Origin: Veillonella sp.
Lineage (GTDB): Bacteria > Bacillota > Negativicutes > Veillonellales > Veillonellaceae
DNA: 11,668 bases
Assembly (NCBI GenBank): GCA_022737715.1
Contig: JAIITD010000045.1
Coordinates: forward strand, 1 to 11,668
Direction of reading: 5' to 3'
The position numbers and the translations under genes are program-made. Positions 1 through 6,313 of this stretch are shown here, one piece after another (position 1 is the stretch's first letter; each line of letters begins with the position of its first letter). The notes beneath the pieces were generated by a model, which saw only the letters and a program-made list of their open reading frames with translations, ran no database searches and was not told the origin of the DNA.

Positions 1-228
1 GATCGTTACAAAGCAGGCCCTATTAGCTCTGTGTATGTAATGCAAGATGAAGTCTCTAGCCTTAAAAAGGAAAATGCGGAACAAAAATATGTTATCGCTG
101 ATCAAGCGGCTCGTCTGACTACGTTAGAAGCTGAGAACGAACAACAACGTCGTGAATTGGCAGAAACGAAGAAGGGCTTAGATGATTTGAAAGCAGCGGT
201 AGATAAATTGTTAGCATCCAAAGGCTAA
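1..228 (+). CDS. C-terminal end of a surface protein with a coiled-coil tail, possibly a YadA-like trimeric autotransporter (partial)
   Basis: The reading frame is open at the left edge and runs 75 codons to a TAA at 226-228, so only the C-terminus is present. After a short segment (DRYKAGPISSVYVMQ) nearly all the rest is predicted coiled coil: it is rich in Glu, Lys, Gln and Ala, with Leu and Val at heptad spacing (for example the VSSL, ARLTTLEAEN and LDDLKAAVDKLL stretches), and it ends in LLASKG. No signal peptide, catalytic motif or membrane span lies in this part. In Negativicutes, YadA-type adhesins can carry a short coiled-coil tail after the membrane anchor, and this tail looks similar; that family call is inference, because the anchor itself lies outside the window. 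An SLH-porin or another coiled-coil envelope protein is the main alternative. A strong terminator follows, so the gene ends its transcription unit. Confidence 0.6.
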   Translation, partial: DRYKAGPISSVYVMQDEVSSLKKENAEQKYVIADQAARLTTLEAENEQQRRELAETKKGLDDLKAAVDKLLASKG

Positions 229-288
229 GTAATATATAATTGATAATAAAAATCAATTTGTAAAGATACAATAATCTTGGAATAAAAC

Positions 289-362
289 AAAGAACCCTCT
301 TAATTACGATACTTATACCCTGATGGGTATAAAACGTATGCAAGGGGGTTCTTTGCGTTTTT
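289..362 (+). terminator. Long nested-hairpin intrinsic terminator
   Basis: AAAGAACCCTCTT (289-301) pairs with AAGGGGGTTCTTT (342-354) over 13 bp with one G-T pair. Inside it, TTATACCC (313-320) and GGGTATAA (325-332) form a perfect 8-bp hairpin around TGAT, and ATAC/GTAT adds a further short helix. A T-rich tail follows (358-362). It ends the transcript of the surface-protein gene to the left and insulates the efflux gene to the right. Confidence 0.85.
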
Positions 363-386
363 GATATAAGTTATTATTTAAATTGC

Positions 387-426
387 ATAACATATGAATG
401 ACTTCTCATATGTTATATGATATAAT
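387..426 (+). promoter_or_regulatory. Promoter of the MATE gene with a palindromic operator candidate
   Basis: A perfect TATAAT (421-426) is preceded by TG one base upstream (extended -10) and, 17 bp further up, by ATGACT (398-403) as a weak -35. An 11-bp perfect inverted repeat, ATAACATATGA (387-397) and TCATATGTTAT (406-416), brackets the -35 with an 8-bp centre. No T-tract follows the palindrome, so it is not a terminator. A dimeric repressor bound there would block RNA polymerase; that role is inferred. Confidence 0.65.
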
Positions 427-484
427 ACGGTAATATTATGTGACGTTTAATGTAATCTCTTTGGGATTATTATGGGGAGTCATT

Positions 485-1894
485 ATGTTAACATCATTAC
501 AACGCTGGTTCTCAGTAGATACCATATTACCGATGAAGGATCGACTGGGACCGGTAGATACTACAAAAAACTTATATAATAAATACTTAAAAATTGCTTG
601 GCCTGCGACCTTGCAAGGGCTCATGATGCAGTTGATGACTGCTATTGATTTGGCTATGGTAGGCTCCTTAGGTGCCTCCGCATTGGCCTCTGTAGGTATT
701 ATGGGACAACCAGAAATGGTTATGCTCGTCATTTGCCGGGCCTTATCGATTGCAGTCACCGCAATTATTGCCCGCCGTCATGGTGAAGGCGATGTAGATG
801 GCATGAATGCAGTGCTCAAGCAATCAATTCTACTGAACTTCTTAATCTACATTCCATTGCTCGCTATATGCTTATTTAATTTAGAGCATATTTTACGATT
901 TACAGGGGCAGAGGATGGCTATATTGAAACCGCTGTTTGGTATGGTCGATTTATTGTCATGAGTCTTGTATTTCAGTCCTTTAGCCAAATTGTAGGGGGC
1001 GCCCTCATCGGCTATGGTAATACAAAGGTTATCTTCAAATCCAATGTGGTAGGGAATATCTTAAATACGATTATGAACTTCTTCTTAATCTATGGTATTG
1101 CCTTTTTCCCAGAATTTGGTGTCATGGGGGCGGGTATTTCGACGCTCATCAGTAGTGCCGTTATCGCAGCATTGTTGTTGCGGGCTATCTCGCAACATAC
1201 CAAGACGGGTCTCACCTTATTGCATCCGTCAAAATGGCGCTTTGAGCGTTCCGTACTCCATACGGTGTTTCACGTAGGGGGCAGCTCCTTAGGGGAACAA
1301 TTCTTTGAACGCTTTGGCATGTATACGTATACCATGATTGTGGCTTCCCTTGGTGCCGTACCATTGGCTGCCCATTATGTGTGTATGAACTTGATGGATA
1401 TATTCTATTACTTTGCCATGGGCCTCGGATTCGCCGGCGCCTCTCATACGGGTCAAAACTTGGGTCATAAACGGCCGGATTTAGCGAAGGCTTTTGGTCG
1501 TATCGGCGCTCGTATGGGGCTCTTTGTGGGGCTCATTAGCGGTCTTATATTCATCAGTGCAGGTCATTTGCTGGTACAAGCCTATACTCGTGAAAGCGAG
1601 GTTGTCACACTGGCTACAGCATTGATGGGCATTATGGCTATTGCTGCCTTTCCTCAAGCACTACAACAGGTCTTTGCAGGCGTGTTGAAAGGGGCCGGCG
1701 ATACATTCTATATCATGAAGTATTCATTAATTAGCGTTGCTATTATTCGCCCAATCATTACCTATGTGTTATGTATTACCTTAGGCCTTGGTCTATATGG
1801 AGCGTGGATTTCTCTATGTTTAGATCAATCGTTACGCCTTGTTTGCGCCTATATACGTTTTATAGGTGGTTCATGGCAACATAAGGTGGTATAG
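485..1894 (+). CDS. MATE family multidrug efflux transporter (NorM/DinF-like)
   Basis: Inner-membrane antiporter that probably exports cationic drugs or metabolites in exchange for Na+ or H+. The 469-residue protein has about 12 hydrophobic spans arranged as two related halves, the usual size and plan of MATE proteins. The first half opens with a segment around KIAWPATLQGLMMQLMTAID (from about residue 36). The repeated MATE signatures appear as LIGYGNTK (about 174-181) and LKGAGDTFY (about 401-409). I chose ATG 485 because GGGGAG (474-479) lies 5 nt upstream; an in-frame GTG at 440 would leave almost no leader after the promoter and has no ribosome site. The gene is alone in its unit, with a palindrome across its promoter suggesting local control. 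Substrate cannot be read from sequence. Confidence 0.9.
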   Translation: MLTSLQRWFSVDTILPMKDRLGPVDTTKNLYNKYLKIAWPATLQGLMMQLMTAIDLAMVGSLGASALASVGIMGQPEMVMLVICRALSIAVTAIIARRHGEGDVDGMNAVLKQSILLNFLIYIPLLAICLFNLEHILRFTGAEDGYIETAVWYGRFIVMSLVFQSFSQIVGGALIGYGNTKVIFKSNVVGNILNTIMNFFLIYGIAFFPEFGVMGAGISTLISSAVIAALLLRAISQHTKTGLTLLHPSKWRFERSVLHTVFHVGGSSLGEQFFERFGMYTYTMIVASLGAVPLAAHYVCMNLMDIFYYFAMGLGFAGASHTGQNLGHKRPDLAKAFGRIGARMGLFVGLISGLIFISAGHLLVQAYTRESEVVTLATALMGIMAIAAFPQALQQVFAGVLKGAGDTFYIMKYSLISVAIIRPIITYVLCITLGLGLYGAWISLCLDQSLRLVCAYIRFIGGSWQHKVV

Positions 1895-1943
1895 ATAGAT
1901 TGAAACTTTTAAAATAGTTTATGAAAGTTTTATGAAAAACTTC

Positions 1944-1972
1944 TTGCCTACTAATTAAGAATAGTATACAAT
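1944..1972 (+). promoter_or_regulatory. Intergenic promoter downstream of the MATE gene
   Basis: TTGCCT (1944-1949) and TACAAT (1967-1972) are separated by exactly 17 bp, with the expected start near 1979. It lies between the efflux gene stop and a strong terminator, with no normal-size coding region downstream on this strand before that terminator. Confidence 0.55.
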
Positions 1973-1978
1973 ACAGAT

Positions 1979-2101
1979 GTGGAATAAATGACACGTTGGG
2001 GAACGTGTTATTTGTAAAAATCATCAATTTCACGTATATATGTAAGGGATATATATATGAATATAAAGAGGCATCGGCCAGTAGTGGTCGATGCCTTTTT
2101 T
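1979..2101 (+). ncRNA. Candidate small RNA of about 120 nt
   Basis: The segment is framed by its own promoter and an intrinsic terminator. Near the predicted 5' end, AAATGACACGTT (1986-1997) pairs with AACGTGTTATTT (2002-2013) around a GGGG loop, giving a 12-bp stem with one G-T pair. A mostly unstructured AU-rich stretch follows, then the terminator hairpin. A 20-codon frame starting ATG 2057, with AAGGG at 2043-2047, runs through the terminator stem, so a tiny peptide is possible but unlikely. It could instead be the 3' UTR of the efflux transcript. No known RNA family was recognised. Confidence 0.4.
2069..2101 (+). terminator. Intrinsic terminator
   Basis: AGGCATCGGCCA (2069-2080) pairs with TGGTCGATGCCT (2085-2096) around GTAG, 12 bp with one G-T pair, followed by a run of six T. 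It ends whatever is transcribed rightward after the efflux gene. The minus-strand tail is only moderately T-rich, so it may also slow transcription coming from the amidotransferase. Confidence 0.85.
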
Positions 2102-2121
2102 ATATGTATACGCACATGACG

Positions 2122-2146
2122 AGGCCCCCAGTTTATCTGGGGGCTT
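2122..2146 (-). terminator. GC-rich hairpin after the amidotransferase gene
   Basis: GCCCCCAG (2124-2131) and CTGGGGGC (2137-2144) form a perfect 8-bp stem with loop TTTAT; two more pairs extend it, one of them G-T. It sits about 20 bp past the amidotransferase stop. There is no T-run on either side, so it may act as a 3'-end-stabilising or pausing hairpin that works with the terminator beyond it. Confidence 0.5.
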
Positions 2147-2167
2147 GTGGTATGCTTATGAGATTAA

Positions 2168-2875
2168 TTATAAGTTATTGCTTTCTAGCCATGCGGTCAT
2201 AGCCTTTTTACCTGCAGCAGGTAGTGACTCGGAGAATACTCGTGCATCTTCGCGAATCTTAGAGATATCAATGCCAGCATTGCATAGCTCTGCACAGTGA
2301 CCAACAAGCCAGCTTTCAATAACAGTTGGATCTGCCTCTAAGTGAAATTGCAATCCTAAAATATGATTGCCGATGGCAAAGGCTTGGTTAGGGCAGAGGT
2401 CCGTTTCGGCAAGGCGAACAGCACCTTCTGGAATTTCAAATTCATCACCATGCCAGTGGAGAACAGGCGTATCTCCTAAGAGGGCTAGAGGTGTATGTTG
2501 ATCTTCTGCAGTAAAACGCAATGGACCAAATCCGATTTCTTTTTTACCATGACTCATAGGACCTACGTGACCGCCCATGATGCGGGAAATAAGTTGCGCC
2601 CCAAGACAGATGCCGATCAATGGTTTTTTACTATCGATACGGGCCTTAATAAATTTGGTTTCATCGATTAAAAAAGGATATATCTTTTCGTCGTATGCGC
2701 CAATAGGGGCACCACAAACGATGACAAGATCTGCCTTCGTTGCATCGTACTGGTTAAAGTCGGCAAGGGGCGCCTCAATATATTCTAAGGTAAATCCCCG
2801 TTCTATTAATAAAGGTTCTAAAATACCGGCGTTTTCAAAGTGGATATGACGTACTACATAGGCTGTTTTACTCAT
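2168..2875 (-). CDS. Class I glutamine amidotransferase domain protein (GMP synthase GATase-like, stand-alone)
   Basis: Cytosolic 235-residue protein of the triad glutamine amidotransferase fold, which hydrolyses glutamine and passes ammonia to an acceptor. The nucleophile elbow GICLGAQ places the catalytic Cys at residue 90, and GLQFHLEAD supplies His178 and Glu180, so the triad is complete. HWHGDEFEIPEGA (about 140-152) is typical of the GMP-synthase-like branch of stand-alone amidotransferases. There is no synthetase domain, and no partner gene lies next to it; related single-domain proteins include gamma-glutamyl hydrolases and enzymes acting on small amines. The true substrate is therefore open. 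Start ATG 2875 is supported by AAGGAGG a few bases upstream on the minus strand. It is monocistronic, divergent from the ompA-type gene. Confidence 0.85.
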   Translation of the reverse strand: MSKTAYVVRHIHFENAGILEPLLIERGFTLEYIEAPLADFNQYDATKADLVIVCGAPIGAYDEKIYPFLIDETKFIKARIDSKKPLIGICLGAQLISRIMGGHVGPMSHGKKEIGFGPLRFTAEDQHTPLALLGDTPVLHWHGDEFEIPEGAVRLAETDLCPNQAFAIGNHILGLQFHLEADPTVIESWLVGHCAELCNAGIDISKIREDARVFSESLPAAGKKAMTAWLESNNL

Positions 2876-2911
2876 GGTTCCTCCTTATACTACATATAAC
2901 ATTCTATCGTT

Positions 2912-2933
2912 AGTATATCATATTCTATAGAAT
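2912..2933 (-). promoter_or_regulatory. Promoter and palindrome upstream of the amidotransferase gene
   Basis: On the minus strand TATACT (2912-2917) is preceded by TGA, an extended -10. No good -35 is seen at 17 bp. A perfect 12-bp palindrome, ATTCTATAGAAT (2922-2933), lies in the spacer and could bind a regulator or be chance in AT-rich DNA. Confidence 0.4.
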
Positions 2934-2978
2934 TTTATGTGAGAGGTAGCACAGATTCATGAGAGTTTCATTGAAACA

Positions 2979-3007
2979 TTGATTTTTTTCGAAGAGTTGT
3001 GTACAAT
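2979..3007 (+). promoter_or_regulatory. Promoter of the ompA-type gene
   Basis: TTGATT (2979-2984), a 17-bp spacer and TACAAT (3002-3007), with TGTG just before the -10. Predicted start near 3013, giving a 5' UTR of about 55 nt. The same two hexamers with the same spacing recur before the SIMPL gene. Confidence 0.7.
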
Positions 3008-3025
3008 AGAATTATCGTTAAAAAA

Positions 3026-3045
3026 GCCCTTATGTGTGTAAGGGT
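3026..3045 (+). promoter_or_regulatory. 5' UTR hairpin of the ompA-type mRNA
   Basis: CCCTTA (3027-3032) pairs with TAAGGG (3039-3044) around TGTGTG, extended by a G-T pair. It starts about 13 nt into the predicted transcript and ends before the ribosome site (GGAGGG, 3053-3058), leaving that site free. A 5' stem in this place commonly protects abundant porin mRNAs from decay; that role here is inferred. Confidence 0.45.
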
Positions 3046-3067
3046 GATTAATGGAGGGAATAATACA

Positions 3068-4087
3068 ATGAATAAAAAATTAGTAGCATTATTGGCTGTA
3101 GCTACAATGGGTATTTCTGTTGTAGGTGCTACACCACAAACACAATTCACAAAAGGTGAAACTCAAGTTGATCTTGGCGCTGCAAGCGTTGAAACTAAAG
3201 CAGACGGTTTTAAAGCTGCTCACAAATGGAACTTTGATGGCGATATTACTCATGCATTGCGTGATAAAACTGCTATCCAATACGGTTACCATGGTTTGAA
3301 TTCCAAACATGTTGATTCCAACATGCAAGAAGTGAACTTGATTCAAACATTGAGCAAAAACTTTGCATTGTATGGTGGTTGGGGTCGCATTCATAGCGAT
3401 GCTATCAAACATACAAACAATATCGCTCAAGTTGGTATCATTGGTAAAGCTGCTTTAGGTTCTAAAGTAGACGTATACGGCAAAGCTGGTATCGGTACAA
3501 AAGAAACTACAACTTGGGAAGCAGGTTTGGGTTACAAAGCAACTGATGATCTTGATATCAATGCTGGTTACCGTTATGTAAATACAAAAGCAACTGATAA
3601 CCACAACGTATCCTTCCAAGGTCCTGTAGTTGGCTTGTCCTACCGTTTCGGTGGCGCTGAAAAAGCTGAACCTATCGCTGTAACTCCAGCACCAGCTCCA
3701 GCTCCTGTAGTTGAACACACTGCAGCTCCTGTACAAAAACCAGCTAAAGCTGATTACTATGTACAATCCATCTACTTCGATTCTGACCAAGACGTTCCTC
3801 GTGCAGACCAAGGTGCTAACCTACAAGCTGCATTGAACGCTGCTAATCAATACAAAAACGACCAAGTAAAATTGTTGGGTAATGCAGATACTGATGCTAA
3901 CCCTCAATACAACATTGGCTTGTCCGAACGCCGTGTGCAAGATGTTGCACAATACTTGGTAAACAATGGTGTAGATGCTAACCGTTTGATCGGTATCGCT
4001 AATGGTGATGCTAAACCTGTTGCAACTAATGCAACTGCAAATGGCAAAGCTGAAAACCGTCGTGTAGACGTTTTCATTCACCGTTAA
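3068..4087 (+). CDS. ompA: OmpA family outer-membrane protein (beta-barrel plus peptidoglycan-binding domain)
   Basis: Outer-membrane protein that tethers the membrane to peptidoglycan. The 339-residue precursor has a signal peptide (about 1-21), a beta-barrel of alternating strands (about 25-195, last strand VVGLSYRF), a Pro/Ala linker (TPAPAPAPVV, about 206-215) and an OmpA C-terminal domain (about 229-339). In that domain, Asp274 and Arg289 (in LSERR) align with the diaminopimelate-binding pair of OmpA, and NRRVDVFI near the end is typical. The usual TDxxG is changed to ADTDA. ATG 3068 follows GGAGGG by 9 nt and starts directly at the signal peptide. The gene has its own promoter and terminator, and its codons are strikingly uniform (GCT, GGT, AAA, CGT), as expected for a very abundant protein. 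Negativicutes carry such OmpA proteins beside SLH-porin tethers. Confidence 0.93.
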   Translation: MNKKLVALLAVATMGISVVGATPQTQFTKGETQVDLGAASVETKADGFKAAHKWNFDGDITHALRDKTAIQYGYHGLNSKHVDSNMQEVNLIQTLSKNFALYGGWGRIHSDAIKHTNNIAQVGIIGKAALGSKVDVYGKAGIGTKETTTWEAGLGYKATDDLDINAGYRYVNTKATDNHNVSFQGPVVGLSYRFGGAEKAEPIAVTPAPAPAPVVEHTAAPVQKPAKADYYVQSIYFDSDQDVPRADQGANLQAALNAANQYKNDQVKLLGNADTDANPQYNIGLSERRVQDVAQYLVNNGVDANRLIGIANGDAKPVATNATANGKAENRRVDVFIHR

Positions 4088-4120
4088 TTTGAGCTCTCTC
4101 AATTTAATCTAAACTCATAT

Positions 4121-4174
4121 AAGTCCATCTTTTCGTCTCTCTATATATTTTGAGTGCGATAAGATGGACTTTTG
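4121..4174 (+). terminator. Intrinsic terminator of the ompA-type gene
   Basis: AAGTCCATCTT (4121-4131) pairs perfectly with AAGATGGACTT (4161-4171). One T-T mismatch and three more pairs (TCG/CGA) extend it inward, leaving a loop of about 21 nt. A short T-run (4170-4173) follows. Confidence 0.75.
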
Positions 4175-4224
4175 TGTTATACTAAATCTATTAGAAATAC
4201 TACTGTACATATGTAATCTGATCG

Positions 4225-4258
4225 TTGTCATATAGCTTTCATTTATATTGTGTACAAT
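4225..4258 (+). promoter_or_regulatory. Putative promoter of the AI-2E family gene
   Basis: TACAAT (4253-4258) sits in TTGTGTACAAT, an 11-nt string identical to that at the ompA-type promoter. The nearest good -35, TTGTCA (4225-4230), is 22 bp away, too far, so the promoter may rely on the TGTG extension of the -10. Confidence 0.45.
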
Positions 4259-4293
4259 ACTTACCATGTGTTTAGTAAAAGTGAGTTATTAGT

Positions 4294-5415
4294 ATGGAAA
4301 AATTTAAATATTATAAGGAGCTTATCGGTGCGATAATCCTGGCAGGTCTCATGATATTGGTGGCCTTGCGCATTAGCGATATAGCATCTGGCATCGACGC
4401 CTTGATAACGGCTTTTGTACCGCTTATCGTAGGTGCCTGCATGGCCTTTGTCCTCGATATTCTCGTCGTCCGCTATGAACGTTGGTTATGGCCGCGTATC
4501 GTATCGGGCTGGCGGTATAAGATTCGGCGTCCGTTGAGCATTATCCTATCCTTTGTGACGATTAGTCTTATCGTGTACTTTATTGCTCGTATGGCTGTGC
4601 CGCAGTTAGTGCATTCTATTACACTTATCGTGTCCGCCGCACCGCAGTTGTACCTAGACTTTCAACAATGGATTTATCATTTAAGTAATACCATTCCATT
4701 GGCCTCTAATCCTACGGTATTAAATACCTTGAATGGTGAAAGTATAGTTAACTATACGCGTGAATGGGGGACCAAGGGTGGCACCTATGTGGTGAATACG
4801 ATGGGCACAATTCTTTCGTGGACCGTAAATATTGCATTAGGTCTTATCTTTGCCATTTACATGCTACTGGATAAGGAACGCCTCATGTCGCAAGGTAAGC
4901 GTATTTTGAAAGCCTATGCATCTGATACGTGGGTGAATCGTGTAACCTATGTGGCCAAGGTTGCTGTTCAAACATTTAGTAGTTTCTTTGTAGGACAGTT
5001 TATCGATGCCTTGATTTTAGGTATCATGGTGGGCGTTACATTATGGATTTGTAATATTTCCTATGCTACGACCATTGCCTGTGTTATTGGTCTCACCGGT
5101 TTAATTCCATTAGTGGGTATATATGTAGGCGGCGTGATGGGGGCGGTTATATTGCTTACCATCAGTCCTATGGATGCATTGATTTACGTCATCATTCTAG
5201 AAGTTTTACATCAAATTGAAAGCAATGTGATCTATCCAAAAATCGTAGGTAATTCTGTAGGATTACCGGGCTTATGGGTCTTTGCAGCTGTTATCATAGG
5301 CGGTAGCTTGATGGGGGTTACAGGCATGATTATAGGCGTGCCATTAGTAGCGACTTGCTATAAATTACTGATGACTGACGTTGAAGAACGATTAGCCTCT
5401 AATGAAGGTTTATAA
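4294..5415 (+). CDS. AI-2E family transporter (UPF0118 membrane protein)
   Basis: Polytopic inner-membrane protein of 373 residues, close to the family's usual 350-370, with about eight hydrophobic spans. It has the family layout: N-terminal membrane pairs (about 10-60 and 80-100), a soluble loop (about 103-165) and a conserved C-terminal half (about 225-360). The signature elements there are GLIPLVGIYVGG (about 269-280), HQIESNVIYPKIVG (about 306-319) and GLPGLWVFAAVIIGG (about 323-337). Members export varied small solutes, including autoinducer-2 in one case and Na+ in exchange for H+ in others, so the name does not prove a quorum-sensing role. ATG 4294 has only a weak ribosome site (GTGAG, 4281-4285), suggesting modest translation. 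No clear terminator separates it from the PepSY gene, so some read-through is likely. Confidence 0.88.
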   Translation: MEKFKYYKELIGAIILAGLMILVALRISDIASGIDALITAFVPLIVGACMAFVLDILVVRYERWLWPRIVSGWRYKIRRPLSIILSFVTISLIVYFIARMAVPQLVHSITLIVSAAPQLYLDFQQWIYHLSNTIPLASNPTVLNTLNGESIVNYTREWGTKGGTYVVNTMGTILSWTVNIALGLIFAIYMLLDKERLMSQGKRILKAYASDTWVNRVTYVAKVAVQTFSSFFVGQFIDALILGIMVGVTLWICNISYATTIACVIGLTGLIPLVGIYVGGVMGAVILLTISPMDALIYVIILEVLHQIESNVIYPKIVGNSVGLPGLWVFAAVIIGGSLMGVTGMIIGVPLVATCYKLLMTDVEERLASNEGL

Positions 5416-5473
5416 AGGTTAGTCACATTAGATACGTCCTTTTGAGCTTGATAGCTCTATATGAAATGTAAAG

Positions 5474-5503
5474 TTGAATAGATTACATACAAGTTTGTAG
5501 AAT
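5474..5503 (+). promoter_or_regulatory. Putative promoter of the PepSY gene
   Basis: TTGAAT (5474-5479), an 18-bp spacer and TAGAAT (5498-5503), predicting a start near 5510 and a very short 5' UTR. A small hairpin, GAGCT/AGCTC (5444-5457), lies upstream without a T-tract, so it is at best a weak end for the AI-2E transcript. Confidence 0.5.
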
Positions 5504-5527
5504 CCGATTACTATTGGGAGGATTATA

Positions 5528-6187
5528 ATGAATAAAAAATTACTATCTTTGGTTATGACTGGCGTGTTTGCAGTTGGTGTTTTTTCCGTAGCTACACCGT
5601 ATGAAGCACAAGCGCGCAAAACAAAACCGGAAACAAGCACAGACATTACAATTAAACGTGCGCCTGGACAATCTGTAGTCATGACAATGAGCGAAATTGG
5701 TACGATTTTCCAAAATCGTTTCCCTAATGCAGCGTTGCACTCTGTAGAATTGAATTCCAATGATTTGGCTTATGCTTATAAAGTTACTGGATATAGTAAA
5801 TACCACGAATACAAAATGAAGATTGATATTATCACTGGTAACCAATCCGATATGAGCGAAGGTGGCAAACCTAAACGCGTTATTGGTGAAATCTTCAATA
5901 AAGATAAGGTTATCGAACCATCTCAAGCGGAAGCAGCTGCTAAAGCACAACTAGGTGCAGATGCTGTTATGAAGGGCTGGAAGGTTGAAGCTCATAATGG
6001 TAAAGTTAATTACTATGTAACAATGCATCAAAATGGTAAGAAAACAGTGGTAACTGTTGATGGTAATACAGGTGCTTACATTGAACAAAGTAAAGCAACA
6101 AAATTACCTCCAGAACCAGATCAAGGTTTTGATAAACGCCGTACGAACCTCGTATGGGGCCATGACATCGTTATGGATAAAAAATAA
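5528..6187 (+). CDS. Exported protein with two PepSY domains
   Basis: The 219-residue precursor has a clear signal peptide (Lys-rich start, hydrophobic core about 6-22, AQA cleavage site near residue 29), so it acts in the periplasm. Two PepSY-like repeats follow: about 54-104 (FQNRFPNAALHSVELN, then YKMKIDIITGNQ) and about 132-187 (AEAAAKAQLGADAV, then KTVVTVDGNTGAY). Each has the typical helix followed by a strand pair ending in a D-x-x-TG turn. PepSY domains are linked to inhibition of proteases or to binding of envelope proteins. No enzyme motif is present, so it may be a regulator or a substrate-binding protein. GGGAGG (5516-5521) at 6 nt fixes the start. The C-terminal tail (about 192-219) is polar and unlike PepSY. 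Confidence 0.82.
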   Translation: MNKKLLSLVMTGVFAVGVFSVATPYEAQARKTKPETSTDITIKRAPGQSVVMTMSEIGTIFQNRFPNAALHSVELNSNDLAYAYKVTGYSKYHEYKMKIDIITGNQSDMSEGGKPKRVIGEIFNKDKVIEPSQAEAAAKAQLGADAVMKGWKVEAHNGKVNYYVTMHQNGKKTVVTVDGNTGAYIEQSKATKLPPEPDQGFDKRRTNLVWGHDIVMDKK

Positions 6188-6195
6188 TATACAAC

Positions 6196-6249
6196 AAGCC
6201 TCACCGACTCAATTAGATGGACTAAAAGAGAAGGTGTGGCTTTTCTTTT
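6196..6249 (+). terminator. Intrinsic terminator of the PepSY gene
   Basis: AAGCCTCACC (6196-6205) pairs with GGTGTGGCTT (6233-6242), ten positions with one T-T mismatch, with a loop of 27 nt. A T-rich tail (6241-6249) follows. Confidence 0.65.
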
Positions 6250-6250
6250 G

Positions 6251-6299
6251 AAAAAAACAGGTAGTACACATCATTTGATGTGTACTACCTGTTTTATTG
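6251..6299. terminator. Bidirectional terminator between convergent genes
   Basis: Arms 6254-6273 and 6276-6295 are perfectly complementary over 20 bp with almost no loop. Rightward the tail is TTTTATTGTT. Leftward it is a run of seven T, because 6251-6257 is all A. The stronger tract serves the disulfide reductase gene, whose stop is only 14 bp away; the other side backs up the PepSY terminator. Confidence 0.9.
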
Positions 6300-6313
6300 T
6301 TATGTACAATCGA

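Noticed and set aside
440..484. GTG 440 as the start of the MATE protein
   Set aside because: It would begin about 7 nt after the predicted transcription start with no ribosome site. ATG 485 has GGGGAG at good spacing.
2057..2119. A 20-codon frame starting MNIKRHRPVVV with an AAGGG upstream
   Set aside because: Its coding part is the terminator stem itself and runs past the T-tract, so most transcripts would end inside it.
3089..4102. Several minus-strand frames of 90-118 codons opposite the ompA-type gene
   Set aside because: They are antisense shadows caused by the strong codon bias of the ompA-type gene. Their products are Cys- and Ser-rich with no domain, and none has a ribosome site or promoter.
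4294..5415. Naming the membrane protein an autoinducer-2 exporter
   Set aside because: The family covers several transport activities, and no luxS or signalling gene is near, so only the family name is supported.
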